A DNA stretch of 64,000 nucleotides from Phocoena phocoena. Its lineage: Eukaryota > Chordata > Mammalia > Artiodactyla > Phocoenidae. The stretch is from assembly GCF_963924675.1 (NCBI RefSeq), contig NC_089220.1, positions 112,608,697 through 112,672,696 of the forward strand, written 5' to 3'. Positions 9,566 to 19,985 of the stretch are shown one piece after another (within the stretch, counting starts at the first letter, position 1; every line of letters starts with the position of its first letter). A program made the position numbers and the translations under genes. Under the pieces are notes generated by a model. The model made no database searches. It had not been told where the DNA came from and was given only the letters and a program-made list of their open reading frames with translations.

Positions 9566-11105
9566 TTGTTTGGGGGCGGGGCGTGCAGCGTTGAGCCTGG
9601 GAGCAGAGCTCTGAGCACACTCTCAGCCCAGCGCTCTTTCAGGGAGCGGTGCTCTGTGCTGCAGGCGGGGTGACTCACTGTCCCATGCATGCCATGTGGC
9701 CGGGAAAAGGAAGGAGGTGGCTGGAGCCTAAAGGATTCCCCGGTCACATGTGAGCTGACCTTTGGATCTCACCGAGGGCTGGGAGTTGGTTTTATGAGAA
9801 GGCCATCTTTGCGTCTCTCTAGGATTATCACATCATTAACCAAGAAATGGGATCGGTTCCCATGTAAAGCACATGCGGTGGGTGGTTCCTGACATCTTCC
9901 TGGGCTCTGCCCAAGCCAGACGTTCCATGCTCCCGGGAAAAGTACCAAAAATACTGCTTCTTTCCCTCAGACTCCCCGAAATCCCTGTCCCTTCCCCGTG
10001 GGGAACGCTCCCACTCTCAGATGGGTCGGACGTGCAGAGGACACGCTCCCTCTCTTGAAGCTCACTTAGGGCGCTCTTAGAGCAGCTGCCTCACCTCAAG
10101 TGGGCCTCTGGACTTTCCCTGGACTCGTGTGGGTTTCCTTTCCCCTCCCCTGGGCCTGTCCGAGCTGGCCTCCAGTGCCAGGACTCTCTCCACCCTTCAC
10201 ACGCAGCTGCGGAAGTGGGTGGGACTAGGGGAGGGGACACCTCCCTAGGTCTGAACTTGACCTCCGAGGGTCAGGAAGCCGAGACAGGAGGGCACATGTG
10301 GTTGGGGGCACATCAGCCTGCCCCTCGACCAGAGTCCCTGGGAGCTGGTGAAGCTGGGCCTGGGGTTGAGGGCTGCTTCAGCATGACAGTCTGCAAGCAT
10401 TTAGGCCTCCGCTCCCTCCTCCGAGGTGAAGGTTAGCTTGCGGGGCATCACAGGGAGAGCTCAGCCAATGGCCACAGCTGCTGAGGTGGGGGGCGGCAGC
10501 AGGCCCAGAAAACTCAAGGACGGTGCTGTAGCTAGACTCCGACAGCATTGTTAGGACAGGAGACGTCCAATCTGGAGCGGAAGACGCGAAATCTGCAAAG
10601 CCGGTGTGCATTCACAGAAATGTCGGAGGAGGGGAGGGCCCAGAGCCAGGGGGAGGGGGAGGGAGTGGATCCGGGGCCTCCCCTTGAGAGGGGATGATGG
10701 ATGCTCTCTGGCTTTGGAGATAACTGATGATTCTGGAGGTAAGGAGCCAAATATGAAAATGAGTGTAAAACAAGAGGTGGGAGGGGCAGAGGAAGAAGGG
10801 TGTCTGTAAGGCGCTGATGCATGGAGAAGGATTCTTGCTTGAGACCAAGCTCTGCCCCACCCTGTTTCCCAGCTGTGAGGCGGCAGCAGCTCGGTTCTTG
10901 CTGTCTCCCTGAAGCCCCCTCTCTTATATTTGCTCAAGTCTACCTTCTTGCTGACTCAGGGGGTAAGGGGTGGCCCAGCCCTCGGAGGTGTGATTCCAGC
11001 ACCATTTGTTCAACAGCTCCCAGCGTGGACACCACTGCAATGGCCAGTGAGTGTGATGGCTTAGAATCTGTAGGATGCGTGATTGTCCCCGTCGTTAGGA
11101 CAGAG
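9566..11105. other. GC-rich unique sequence, no gene seen
   Basis: The short overlapping open frames on both strands (for example 10551-10937 -) are Ser/Pro/Gly-rich with no domain. A G-rich stretch lies at 10630-10672. I recognise no repeat family apart from possible MIR scraps after 11020. Confidence 0.5.
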
Positions 11106-11109
11106 AAGT

Positions 11110-11230
11110 AGAGGCAGTGGGGTGTGCTAAGAGGGGGGCTTGAGGTCAGAGTGGTCTGGGTCAAATGCCAGATTGCCCCTGTGTGATCTAAGCCCCTGTC
11201 CCAACCCTATCTTGGTTTCCATGAAAGGGT
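11110..11230 (+). repeat. MIR fragment
   Basis: 'gaggtcagagtggtctgggtcaaatgccagattgcccctgtgtgatctaagcccctgtcccaa' keeps the MIR order of 'gggttcgaatcc...tgtgtgaccttgggcaagt', then 'tcttggtttcc' for 'ctcagtttcc'. The element is diverged. Confidence 0.5.
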
Positions 11231-11391
11231 TGAAGCAGATTCTGTTTTACAATATAAAATCTATGGAGAATAACATTACTGAGAACGTCACAAACAGCCA
11301 GGCCCTACCACATTGGACCATATCTGGTCCAGTACTTTCTCCTTTCTCCCTCCCCTTCCAGATGGGGTTGAGGGTCCCTGTGCAAACACCA

Positions 11392-11411
11392 CCCCGCCCC
11401 GCCCCCGCCCC
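11392..11411 (-). other. Tandem GC boxes / potential G-quadruplex
   Basis: The + strand reads CCCCGCCCCGCCCCCGCCCC, so the - strand has four runs of at least four G separated by single C. This meets the usual G-quadruplex pattern and also gives overlapping Sp1/KLF GC boxes. No transcription start or CpG island is evident beside it. Confidence 0.6.
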
Positions 11412-12160
11412 AGTTAAAGTCCCCATCTCCCTCCTTGCAGATGGCTATTAGGTTGATGTTGTGTGAGCCCCCCTCGGCGGCTCTGACAGCAAAAGATCCT
11501 CTAAAGATTGACAGCTTTTCAACACCCTTTTAGAGGCCCTGGGGGCTCCCGTGGAAAGCCTCCAGCCCAGAAGTTCTTCCATCATTCCTGGGCTTCCCCC
11601 TGAGGACAGAGACCGCATCCCCTGGGTCTTGTATCCCTGACCCTGTTCCACTGAGACCTAGTGAGTGCATAGACTGCACCTCATGGCTTGTGGCTGAATG
11701 ATTTTGGCTGACAACCCCTCCTCTCTCCCACTCTCCAGAGCCTGGCCCTGGGCTGGATGCAGAGGGGAAAACAATTAATAAATCAGCCTCAGTGCCATCA
11801 GGTAGCAGCTCCTAAATGCCAGTGGCTCCTCTCAGACCTACCTCAGGACTCCCAGGTGACTGATGGCAGAGGTGTCACCCTCCAGGCTTATCTCCCCTCC
11901 TTCCCAGAGGGGGTGTGGCTTTACTCCCCTAGAGCCCTTGGGTGTCTTAATACAGTGTGTGACTTGTAAAATTCACACAACCAGTGATCTCACACACTTG
12001 GAAACTGGCTCTCAATCCAGCTGTGATCTGGGGTGGAAGGGCCCATGGGTGGGGTGGGCTGGGAGGGCATATGGTCTGGGAGAGCCTGAGGGGACCAGAG
12101 GCAGGGCAACTGAGAAAGACCCAGGGTTATTGTCAAGAAGAGCCGAGTCCCAGGCAGAGA
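11412..12160. other. No gene or clear repeat seen
   Basis: GC-rich unique sequence. The 104- and 120-residue open frames around 11863-12298 overlap in different phases, run into a MIR at their 3' ends, and show no domain. Confidence 0.5.
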
Positions 12161-12164
12161 TCTC

Positions 12165-12300
12165 CGGTACTCCTGGATGCCTCCTTAGGTGGGACGCTGA
12201 TCCATTTTACAGATGGGGAAAGTGAGATTCAGAGAGGCTGTACTCTCTGCTCATGGCTTTGCCTAGATAGTAAGTCAAGGACTGATTTCCCTCCCTAAAC
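12165..12300 (-). repeat. MIR fragment
   Basis: 'gatccattttacagatggggaaagtgagattcagagaggctgtactctctgctcatggc' is the reversed MIR core 'ccccattttacagatgaggaaactgaggcacagagaggttaag'. It fades after 'agtaagtcaagg'. Confidence 0.65.
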
Positions 12301-13710
12301 CATCTATCTCCCCGGTCACCTTTCTCCCTTCCTATTCCTTGTTCTTGGGTCATGAGGACAGGAGTCGCTGAGGCAGGAAGGCTGGGGTCTGAGGCCCGAC
12401 TGTGCCAAGTGGCTGTGACACCAAGGGCGATGGCCAAGCCTCCCTTTGTTCGCTGGTCCAAGGGGACAATGACACTTGTCCTGTCTTGTCCCACCCGGGG
12501 TGGTCAAGAGGCTCACGGGAGATCAGGTGTGTCACCCTAGAGGTGCTGTCTAGGCTGGAGGGGATGAGGATTATTGCCACCAGGCTGGCAGGGGGACAGA
12601 TGACTGGGCGAGAATGATGTGAGCCCAAATGGCACAGTGAGCAGAACAGCCTGGCCAGAGCAGTGATGCCTGGGAGCTGTGCTGGACAGCGGCTTCCTGG
12701 GTACCACCCAGGGAAGGCCTGTGGGCTGGGACCTGAGCAGGGTCTACATTGCCCAGGTTTCCAGGGATCGGTCAGAAGCCACGATGGGCCACACTGGGAG
12801 GACCGGGCTCTCGAAGCCTAGGGTGGCTTGGTCCAGCAGCCGACCTAGGCTACCCTTGGAGGGCTGGGAACCTCTGGGCAGGAAACCTCTGGTGAGAGCT
12901 GGTTCATGGGGCGTCCTTAGAATGTTAGGGGACCTCTTGGGATGACTGACTGCTCTGGCTTGCCTGGGTTGTAGGACTTTTCGTGCTAAAACTGAGACAA
13001 TCCTGGGCAAATTGGACCGGTCAGTCTTTCTAGGAGCACCGTCGTCTGGCCATTGTTTCCTTGGAGAGTGAGCACATGCCAGATTGGGGAGTTGGAGAGT
13101 TTGGAAGGGAAATGTACATCCCCGGCTGGCCCCTTCTGGCCCTGGCTTCCAGCCCTGCCTGCCTGTGGGGAGGGGCCTGTGATCTGATCTCCTTAGTTGG
13201 GCTGGGGCTGTCTCTGCAGCGGGGCACAGGGGCTGAAGCTTTTTAGGGGTTCATTCAGAAGGAAGTATTAGGAAACACTGTGGCCACCCCTCTAAGCCAC
13301 AACCGGCTTTGCCAATTTAGACATTTTGGTCTCCATCACTTTCCTCCTGGGCCCTCTCTTATGGATTCTGGACTTGAAAGGGGATGGAGGAGTGTTATTT
13401 ATTAGCCTCCTTGACCCCCCCGAACGCACACTGAGTGGTGGCGGTGTGGAACACAGCACTAAGGCCTTACAAAGTGGTTAGTGACTGTGGACAGCAGTGA
13501 CTGACAGAGTCACACTTCAGAGGCACACAATGCAGCCTGGGCCAGGCACACAGCAAAGACGTGCAAGTCACTGTTATTGTTCTTACTCTGCGATTAGACC
13601 CCATGACTTTTAACTTTATTATTTCCTTCCTTCTGCTGCCTTTAGGTTTTGTTTGTTCTTCTTTTTCTAATTCTTTTAGGTGGTAGGTTAGGTTGTTTAG
13701 ATAACATGGC
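12301..13710. other. No gene seen; one possible MIR remnant
   Basis: GC-rich, unique. Around 13430-13600 'aagtggttagtgactgtgga' and 'gccaggcacacagc' hint at a worn MIR. The overlapping open frames on both strands (12207-13010) have no recognisable family. Confidence 0.45.
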
Positions 13711-13837
13711 TTTTTTTTTGGTACGCGGGCCTCTCACTGTTATGGCCTCTCCCGTTGCGGAGCACAGGCTCCGGACGCGCAGGCTCAGCGGCCATGGCTC
13801 GCGGGAGCAGCCACTCCGCGGCACGTGGGATCTTCCC
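13711..13837 (-). mobile_element. CHR-2 SINE, lacking the tRNA-like head
   Basis: The element runs right to left. The poly-T at 13711-13719 is its A-tail, followed by 'ggtacgcgggcctctcactg', 'ggagcacaggctccggacg' and 'gctcagcggccatggctcgc'. It stops at 'gggatcttccc', so the whole tRNA-related 5' part with its A and B boxes is absent. No target duplication is visible; either a 5' truncation or a later deletion fits. Confidence 0.95.
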
Positions 13838-13892
13838 AGAGGCTGTGTATTGATCTGTGCAGGAAGCAGTCCCTCTCCCCAAGGGAGCCTAT

Positions 13893-14110
13893 GCGGAACA
13901 GAAGACTGAGCGTGGCCTTTGGTGTCAGAGGGACCTGGGTTGGAATCCTAGATTCTGTCACTGAGTAGCTCTGTGACCTTGGGGAAGTGACTCCATCCTG
14001 TAGGGCCTGTTTCCTTACCTGTAAACTAGGGATAATCACATCTACCTCCTGGCGCTGTTGTGAATATTAAAGTATCCGGCACATAGTAGGTGCTCAACAC
14101 AATGGCTCCT
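13893..14110 (+). repeat. MIR, near full length
   Basis: 'ggtgtcagagggacctgggttggaatcctagattctgtcactgagtagctctgtgaccttgggg' is a close MIR match. It is followed by 'ctgtttccttacctgtaaactagggataatcacatctacctcctggcgctgttgtgaatattaaa' and 'ggcacatagtaggtgctcaaca'. Confidence 0.92.
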
Positions 14111-14342
14111 TTTTCACCTGCTTCCGGTGTTCCCTCGTGGGCTGCAACAATCCCTGCTGGTTCTGGGGAGATAACCGGATCCCACCCCGGACGATGGGAG
14201 GAAGGCAGTTCATCACAAGTGCTCACCCTTCCGTTGGGCTTTAATTCTCAGTAGAGTTCCCGTGAATGTTCTGGTCTATCACTTACCTTAGCCAAGGAGA
14301 CTTGAGGGGGGGATATGGAAGCTCTTTGAGTTGGACCCTCAA

Positions 14343-14561
14343 AAATAAAAGTTGCGGGCTTCCCCGGTGGCGCAGTGGTCGAGAGTCCACCTGCCGAGGC
14401 AGGGGACATGGGTTCGTGCCCCGGTCCGGGAAGATCCCACATCCCGTGAGCCATGGCCGCTGAGCCTGCGCGTCTGGAGCCTGTGCTCCGCAACGGGAGA
14501 GGCCACAACAGTGAGAGACCTGCATACCGCAAAAAAAAAAAATAACTTAAATAAAAGTTGC
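14343..14561 (+). mobile_element. CHR-2 SINE, complete, with 13-bp target duplications
   Basis: Element body 14356-14548. The perfect 13-bp duplication AAATAAAAGTTGC lies at 14343-14355 and 14549-14561. RNA polymerase III A box TGGCGCAGTGG (14368-14378) and B box GGTTCGTGCCC (14411-14421) are clear, and the A-tail starts at 14531. Compared with the other copies here it lacks about 17 bp between 'gatcccacat' (14433-14442) and 'cccgtgagcc' (14443-14452), which could mark a subfamily. Insertion must have occurred on the cetacean lineage. Confidence 0.98.
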
Positions 14562-14869
14562 TATAGCCTATCCCTGGGGCTGGGCTGGGGTGTCCTCAGC
14601 AGGGGGATAGTCAGTATCCCTTGGTCCAGAGTCCCTCCTTCCTGCAAGGCTCTGGGTTTATCTGCCGAAGGGATGTAGAGTCTCCCTTTCCACTGCCTGC
14701 TCCCTGTACTTGACACACGACCCCTCTGCCCAAAGGAGAGAAGCTTGGATTTTGAAGCAGGGAAGTCCAACTGGAGAAACGATCCATTAGGCAGATGAAA
14801 AGCCATTTTTCTTCACTGCCGTTACACTGCCCAGCCCAGACAACACACTCACTACAGTTCTATCTCATT

Positions 14870-15110
14870 CAGCTCACCTAGAGAATAAAATTAGAAATCA
14901 AGTCAACTCCCTAGAGTCTTGTTATATCAATCTGACTTACACAAAACAGGCCAGACAGAGTGTGAGGTTTCCATAAAATTAGACTGTGTCCCCAGGGGCT
15001 GCCTTGAAGCTACCCAACATTTCAGAAAACTGCCAGGTGCCCTTTTGCATAATTTATCAGTTACATACAATTCAATTCATTGCAGGCAGGAGGCGATGGC
15101 TAGGGACAGA
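14870..15110. promoter_or_regulatory. Candidate conserved non-coding block
   Basis: Repeat-free AT-leaning block with 'agaataaaattagaaatcaag', 'cataaaattagac' and 'cataatttatcagttacatac' (about 15047-15067). The motifs suggest HOX/homeobox-type binding. Nothing supports a transcript. Confidence 0.3.
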
Positions 15111-15114
15111 AGGG

Positions 15115-15265
15115 GCACCCTGGAAGTAGCATGTGATGGGGAGAGGAAATCCCGATTCTAATCTGCTCCCCACTGCTGACGGGATGAATGAGCTAAGACA
15201 AGTCCTTCACCCTCATGGGGCCCCACTTTCCCCAAGCATTTAGACTAAGGCAACTAACTGTCCTT
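15115..15265 (+). repeat. Probable worn MIR
   Basis: 'aatcccgattctaatctgctccccactgctgacgggatgaatgagctaagacaagtccttcaccctcatggggccccactttcccca' keeps the skeleton of 'tgacc...gcaagtcacttca...gggcctcagtttcccca'. Divergence is high. Confidence 0.45.
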
Positions 15266-15720
15266 TAGGCGATTCTCAAATTGGTTTGAATGCTGAAATT
15301 CTACATTGGTGGTATCTAAACACTGGGGTGGGTGGAGAAAGAGATGTTCAGAGCTTGGGACCTGCTTGGCAGTGTTGGAACATTGAGAGGCCAAGGTTGG
15401 CACAAGGGCTGTGGGTGCCCAGATGGCCAGAAGGAGGTTTGCTTCTCAAATTTGCCTAGTGACTTTCTCGCTTGTAACACCGCCCCTGTTAACTTCACCT
15501 CTACTCTATTTCAGTGGATGCTGGCAACACCCTAGGGGAGAAGGCGGGGCTGCCGTGAGCAACCCTGCTTTACTGATGGCTGCCCAGGGAGTGGGAGTGG
15601 TGTTGTCCAGGGCCGCTGAGATCAAGTGTCGTGGGTCCAGTGCCCTCTCCCCACCCCCAGTGCCTAATCCCTCCCTCTCTCTCCTCTGCTCCCAGTGCCC
15701 CCCCTGCCCCCGGAGCGTGT

Positions 15721-15924
15721 TTTTTTTTTTTTGCGGTACGCGGGCCTCTCACTGTTGTGGCCTCTCCCGTTGCGGAGCACAGGCTCCGGATGCGCAGGCT
15801 CAGCGGCCATGGCTCACGGACCCAGCTGCTCCGCGGCATGTGGGATCTTCCCGGACCGGGGCAGGAACCCGCGTCCCCTGCATCGGCAGGCGGACTCTCG
15901 ACCACTGCGCCACCAGGGAAGCCC
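15721..15924 (-). mobile_element. CHR-2 SINE, complete
   Basis: Runs right to left from 'ccaccagggaagccc' (ending 15924) to the tail at 15721-15732. The flanks 'ccccggagcgtgtttt' (from 15707) and 'cccggagcgtgttttttt' (from 15922) are the target duplication. Open frames across 15411-16101 on the + strand and 15570-16030 on the - strand are translations of this SINE and its surroundings, not genes. Confidence 0.97.
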
Positions 15925-15939
15925 CCGGAGCGTGTTTTT

Positions 15940-16110
15940 TTATGGTATTATTTATATGGCGTTTTTTATACTTGTCTACCTGCCTCCCCAAAAGCAGAGA
16001 ACGGGCTATTTCTCTCGATTTCCCAGGCACTCGATCAAAGGCCTACCCCCGCCATGGATGCTCAGGTCACGTTGTTGGATGAAGGAATAAACGAGTATTG
16101 AAGACCACAG
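15940..16110 (+). repeat. L2 3' end
   Basis: 'cttgtctacctgcctccccaaaagcagagaacgggctatttctc' corresponds to the L2 segment on stopping, 'agactgtaagctccatgagggcagggact'. The end 'ttgttggatgaaggaataaacgagtattg' resembles the tail 'tgttgaatgaatgaatgaa'. Confidence 0.55.
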
Positions 16111-16399
16111 AGAGACGGCTCAGTAATGCCGTTTCCTTACTCCTGTCCAGTGCTCCTTGCTCTGGGGTCTGACAAGCCATTTACTAGCCCCTGATGTCTA
16201 CGCCATGACTGAAGGCCACTCTGCAGGGTCAGCTGGACCCCGCTGCTGGGCCATCACAGAAGGGACAGGATGTCTTTTGCCAGCCTCAGCCCCAATGCCA
16301 TCCCCAATGCCTGCACTTGGCCATGACGTATGCAGTAACAGGACTGTCGCCCGCGCGGGGCATCCTGCCTTGAAGAAACTGATTGAAACCCCCTGATGG

Positions 16400-16560
16400 G
16401 GCAGGTACACTTACCCTCAGTTTAAGGAGAGAGGGTCAGGTAGGCCACACACCTAGTCTCAGTTTCCCAGCTGAGGTGGAGCCCCAGGATTTGAACATAC
16501 TCCTGGCTGATGCCACAGTCTACATTCATTCTATGAAGCCATGATTTCACTACATTGTCT
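16400..16560 (-). repeat. MIR fragment
   Basis: 'aggccacacacctagtctcag...gtggagccccaggatttgaacatactcctggctgatgccacagtc' is the reversed MIR head 'ggtcacacagctagtaagtggcagagccgggattcgaaccc...tctggctccagagcc'. Confidence 0.6.
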
Positions 16561-16569
16561 TATATATTT

Positions 16570-16812
16570 ACAAAGTGCTACCTTACCCCCAATCTCTCTT
16601 GCATCCTTGCAGGACTGTAGGTATAAAGGTAGGTAGGGCAGGGATCGTCAGCCCACTTTAAGGAGGAGGGGCTTTATGCTCAGAGAAGCAGAGTGACTCA
16701 CACGAGAGCACGCAGGCAGAGCTGGGATCCAACCGTACTCCAGACAAGGGACAGAGGTTCAGACAGGCTTAGGTACTTGCCCACGGCTCAGAGCTAGCGA
16801 GCCACTGGTTTT
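16570..16812 (-). repeat. MIR, followed by a second MIR fragment
   Basis: First element to about 16745: 'ctcagagaagcagagtgactcacacgagagcacgcaggcagagctgggatccaacc'. From 16746 the core recurs as 'gacagaggttcagacaggcttaggtacttgcccacggctcagagctagcgagcc'. The repetition means either two tandem MIRs or an internal duplication. Confidence 0.6.
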
Positions 16813-17842
16813 CTGTTTGTTTCCTTTTGTTTTTGTTTTTGTAAAAGGGCTGAAAAGAATATGCAAGTATCCCCCCCTAGAGTGGCCTTCCCCACTGCAG
16901 AGAGAGCTCCAGAAGGAGATTTCCTAATGGAGCAGGGGGCGGCCGGGCCACTGAGGCTGACCCGAAGGCAATTTGGCCCTGCTGAAATATCAATCCTAGA
17001 TTATATGCCTGACGAACATGGTCTCAAATGTGGGGGAAAGGATGAGGTCACAGGGGTCTATCTGTGGTCCCCAAACAGGAGCGTCAGAAAGGGCAGGAGT
17101 GAGTTCTGGGAGGAGGGGAGCTGGGGAAGCCCCCAGCCTTTTGCTGAGACGCCTTCCTGAGAAGACTCTGGAAGCACCCGCAGAGCTGCTTTTGTTCCCA
17201 AGTCTCTGGAGCTTGCTGGCCGGGTTCCGGGGCGGTGTGTGCAGCCCTCACTCAGCCCGGCCCCTTAAGCCTGCGTGTGCAGGAGCCGTAAGCCTGGACC
17301 ATGTGGGGCAGTGCCAGCCCTGCTTCGAGATGTCTGTGGGGTAAATGTTTGCTGCTTTTGTCTGGAAGCAAAACCCTTAGCCACTGTTTCTCCAGCCTCC
17401 ATGGAAATTAAAGCCAGGAAGCTAAGCAGTGGGTGATTATGGGGTTCAACTTGCTTATTAACAGCCCACAAAGGATTATCATGGGTCTTCTAGGAGAAGC
17501 CCACAGAGGCTTGGAAGAGGGCTGCTTCCTGGCTCCGGGCACTGTTCTCTGAAAACACAATCTTCTCCAGGCTGAACGGCTCTGCCTAGCCGGCTGGGCG
17601 GGCCCGGGCCCCCCCTCACCCCGCCACCAACACACAGGATGTTCAAAGGAGCCAACGGCGAGGGGGCTGGTGGTGAGTATGGGGCAGGAGGGGGCCCAGC
17701 CCTTTGTGATCTGTGCCTGCAGGGGGGCCTGGAATGAGTAGGGTGAGAAAATTGCCTACCACTTTAGTACAGAGTTCAGGTATTTACAACTGTCTCCTTG
17801 GAGAGGGAGACCATTTAGGTAAGTTGTAAGAACAGTGTTGGA
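16813..17842. other. No gene confirmed; unique sequence
   Basis: Mixed GC. The stretch 17385-17490 is AT-leaning ('ggaaattaaagccagg', 'gtgattatggggtt', 'gcttattaacagcc') and could be conserved. The ATG at 17640 opens 12 codons and runs into 'ggtgagta', an exon-like end, but nothing else supports an exon. Confidence 0.4.
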
Positions 17843-18040
17843 CAGGGGTCAGCAAACCTGCCTGTTGCCCATTTTTCTAAATAAAGTTTTATTGGACACA
17901 GTCACACCTATTCCTTTCCAGATTGCCTGGGGCTGCTTTCAAGCTATGTCAGCAGAGTCGAGTAGTTGAGCAGAGACTCTCTGGCCCACAAAGCCTAAAA
18001 TATTTTCTGTCTAGCCCCTTACAAAGTTTGCTCACCCCTA
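17843..18040 (+). mobile_element. hAT-Charlie non-autonomous DNA transposon
   Basis: Terminal inverted repeats 'caggggtcagcaaac' (17843-17857) and 'gtttgctcaccccta' (18026-18040) match at 13 of 15 positions. Internally 'aaataaagttttattggacacagtcacacc' and 'ctggcccacaaagcctaaaatattttctgtc' are diagnostic of this common mammalian MER family. There is no coding capacity. Confidence 0.88.
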
Positions 18041-18045
18041 GGTAG

Positions 18046-18200
18046 GGGAAAGAGTATGAATTTCAGAGTTGACTAGATATGGATTGAAATGCCACTTTTA
18101 CTTTTGTTCTGTATAACTTTGGACGTGTTGCTTCCCCTCTGAACCTCATGCTTTCCATTTGTAAAGTAGGGATGACAATCTATTTAACACATGCTTACGA
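18046..18200 (+). repeat. MIR
   Basis: 'ggattgaaatgccacttttacttttgttctgtataactttggacgtgttgcttcccctctgaacctcatgctttccatttgtaaagtagggatgacaatc' follows the MIR consensus in order. Directly abuts the preceding DNA transposon. Confidence 0.75.
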
Positions 18201-18204
18201 TATC

Positions 18205-18425
18205 GTGTTTACTGCGCATGCCGCACTGTTCTAAGCGCTTTGCGAGCATTAACTCATTTAATGCTTACAACAACTCTGTGATTTTGGCTCTCTTATGACT
18301 GTATCACTCTACCGGGGGGGGGGGGGAAGTGGAGAGCTGGAGGGGTTAAGTAGCTAACCCAGGACCCCACAATGCTGGGATTTTGAACACAGGCGATATG
18401 GCCCCAGAAGCTGCGTTCTTAAATG
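18205..18425 (-). repeat. MIR, near full length, with a G run
   Basis: 'actgcgcatgccgcactgttctaagcgctttgcgagcattaactcatttaatgcttacaacaactctgtga' is a good reversed MIR. A run of 13 G (18314-18326) replaces the usual 'cagatgagg' region. The match resumes at 'ggttaagtagctaacccagg'. Confidence 0.88.
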
Positions 18426-18714
18426 GCCATTGTGAAGACTGAGAAGTAATGGGTGAGCAGAACTGAGCCACAGGGGCTGGGATGCAGTAGGGACTCGATA
18501 TCTGTTAGTTCACTCTTGCCCTCATCCTCTTTGCCAAATTGTTTGGCTCCCCACCTCTGTCCAGGATAAGGGTCCCGGTCCCTTTGGATTGCAGTTTCTG
18601 AGGTCATCACATCCCTCCTGCCTTTGCCAAAGCCCAGCATCACAAACGCTGCTCTGGTTTCCTCGACACGCTCCCCCTCTCCCTTCCTGCCGCTGTCTCC
18701 CTCCCACTGTTTAG

Positions 18715-19015
18715 TTAATAATAACATATCATGTTCTGTCTCAGATGCATATCAGTTGTGTGTAATTATTTATGGAGAAATAGACAGATGATTCCCTGCT
18801 TGGACCGTTTTCACAGGCAGCCATAGCTATCACTTAGCATCCCTCTCTCCCCTCGACTAATAACACTGTCCACTTTAGATCCTGGGGTCTTGATTTATTA
18901 GGTAATTTGTTTCTTCTCTGTGGCTTGGGCCTGCCTGTCATCAATATAATAGAATGATGGAAGTGCGAGCTATAGACACCAGACATTAAAAACTAGGCAA
19001 ATATCACCCATTTCA
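18715..19015. promoter_or_regulatory. Candidate conserved non-coding block
   Basis: Repeat-free, AT-leaning. It holds 'tgtaattatttatgg' (18761-18775), 'ttgatttattaggtaattt' (about 18890-18908), and 'cctgtcatcaatataat' (18934-18950), which combines a TALE/MEIS TGTCA with a PBX-like ATCAAT. The density of developmental-type sites exceeds that of the surrounding MIR/L2 sequence. Confidence 0.4.
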
Positions 19016-19274
19016 GCTCCTTGGCCAGCCAGAGCCCATCCTCTGCTCACTGGGGTAGAGGAAAAAGATTACAGAGGGACACCTGGAGCCTGATTCTCAC
19101 AAAATGACTCTTTGACAATTGGGCTGGTGCCTCTGCTATTATGTGCTTTTGGGAAAATGTCCAGGAAGACACGTCCACACACACGTATATGTGTGCACCC
19201 ACGCGTGCACGCATACACCCACACAGTAAAGGAATGTAAGCTCCCTTCCAAAGAGACTGAATATGCCGAGGAGG

Positions 19275-19430
19275 GAAAAGGACTGAACTGGCGGCCAGGA
19301 GGCCTGGCTTCCCCCACCAGCTTTGCCACACTATCCACCTGGAGGGGCAAGGGCAAGTCACCTCATCTCTCTGGGCCTGAATTGCCTCATTTGTCAGATG
19401 AGGAGGTGGCCTTCCAGCCTTAACCTGCTG
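19275..19430 (+). repeat. MIR
   Basis: 'gcggccaggaggcctggcttcccccaccagctttgccacactatcc...gggcaagtcacctcatctctctgggcctgaattgcctcatttgtcagatgagg' follows the MIR 5' to core order. Confidence 0.75.
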
Positions 19431-19545
19431 AGATGAAGCCAAGGTTACGTGGCATGTCAGAGGCGGAGTTGGAAACTGAACCTTTGCTCTTTGATTCCAA
19501 GATTGGTGCTTTGAACACTTCACCATGCCGTTCCCATCAATCATA
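19431..19545 (-). repeat. MIR fragment
   Basis: 'gccaaggttacgtggcatgtcagaggcggagttggaaactgaacctttgctctttgattccaagattggtgctttgaacacttcacca' corresponds to the reversed MIR head, ending in the 'gtgctcttaaccac' position. It is back to back with the preceding + strand MIR. Confidence 0.6.
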
Positions 19546-19694
19546 ATTGTAACCCAAAACGATTAGTCTCTTCACCATCAATAGCCGTATCACAACCACT
19601 GAAATAATATCACCAATAAATGATCTTTAATTGCACCATCAGGAGAATCATCAATGCCATTATCTCCAGGAGCTTCTCACCACCATCATGCTCA

Positions 19695-19895
19695 TTTCAA
19701 TGGCTGTTTTCTCTATGCCACGTTCCATATGCAGGATGTGATTTCATCCTCCCAGCAATGCTAGAAAATAGGCACCGTTATAATTATCCTCATTTAATAG
19801 ATGAGGCAACCGAGGCCCAAAGCGGCACACAGTAGGAAATGCCAGACTTTGGGTCTGAACTAGGGTAGGTTTGGCTCCAAAATCAGCTTTCAGCC
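19695..19895 (-). repeat. MIR
   Basis: 'cgttataattatcctcatttaatagatgaggcaaccgaggcccaaagcggcacacagtagg' followed by 'gggtctgaactagggtaggtttggctccaaa' gives the reversed MIR core and head. Confidence 0.72.
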
Positions 19896-19985
19896 ACCAT
19901 TCTATGTACCAACAGCATCGCTATCACAAGTATTCTCATCATTGTCAACATTACCATTATCTTCTACGTCAGCATCACTGAATCA

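Noticed and set aside
14356..14548. SINE heads with intact A and B boxes as possible tRNA genes
   Set aside because: The tRNA-like part cannot form a full cloverleaf with a proper acceptor stem and is followed by the SINE body and A-tail; the same structure repeats in all CHR copies.
15411..16101. 223- and 156-residue + frames
   Set aside because: They read through the CHR-2 SINE at 15721-15924; similar peptides recur at the other SINEs (20 kb, 26 kb, 43 kb).
17640..17680. ATG followed by 12 codons and 'ggtgagta', like a small first exon
   Set aside because: A GT-AG-type donor after a short open stretch occurs often by chance; no promoter, conservation evidence or partner exon is visible.
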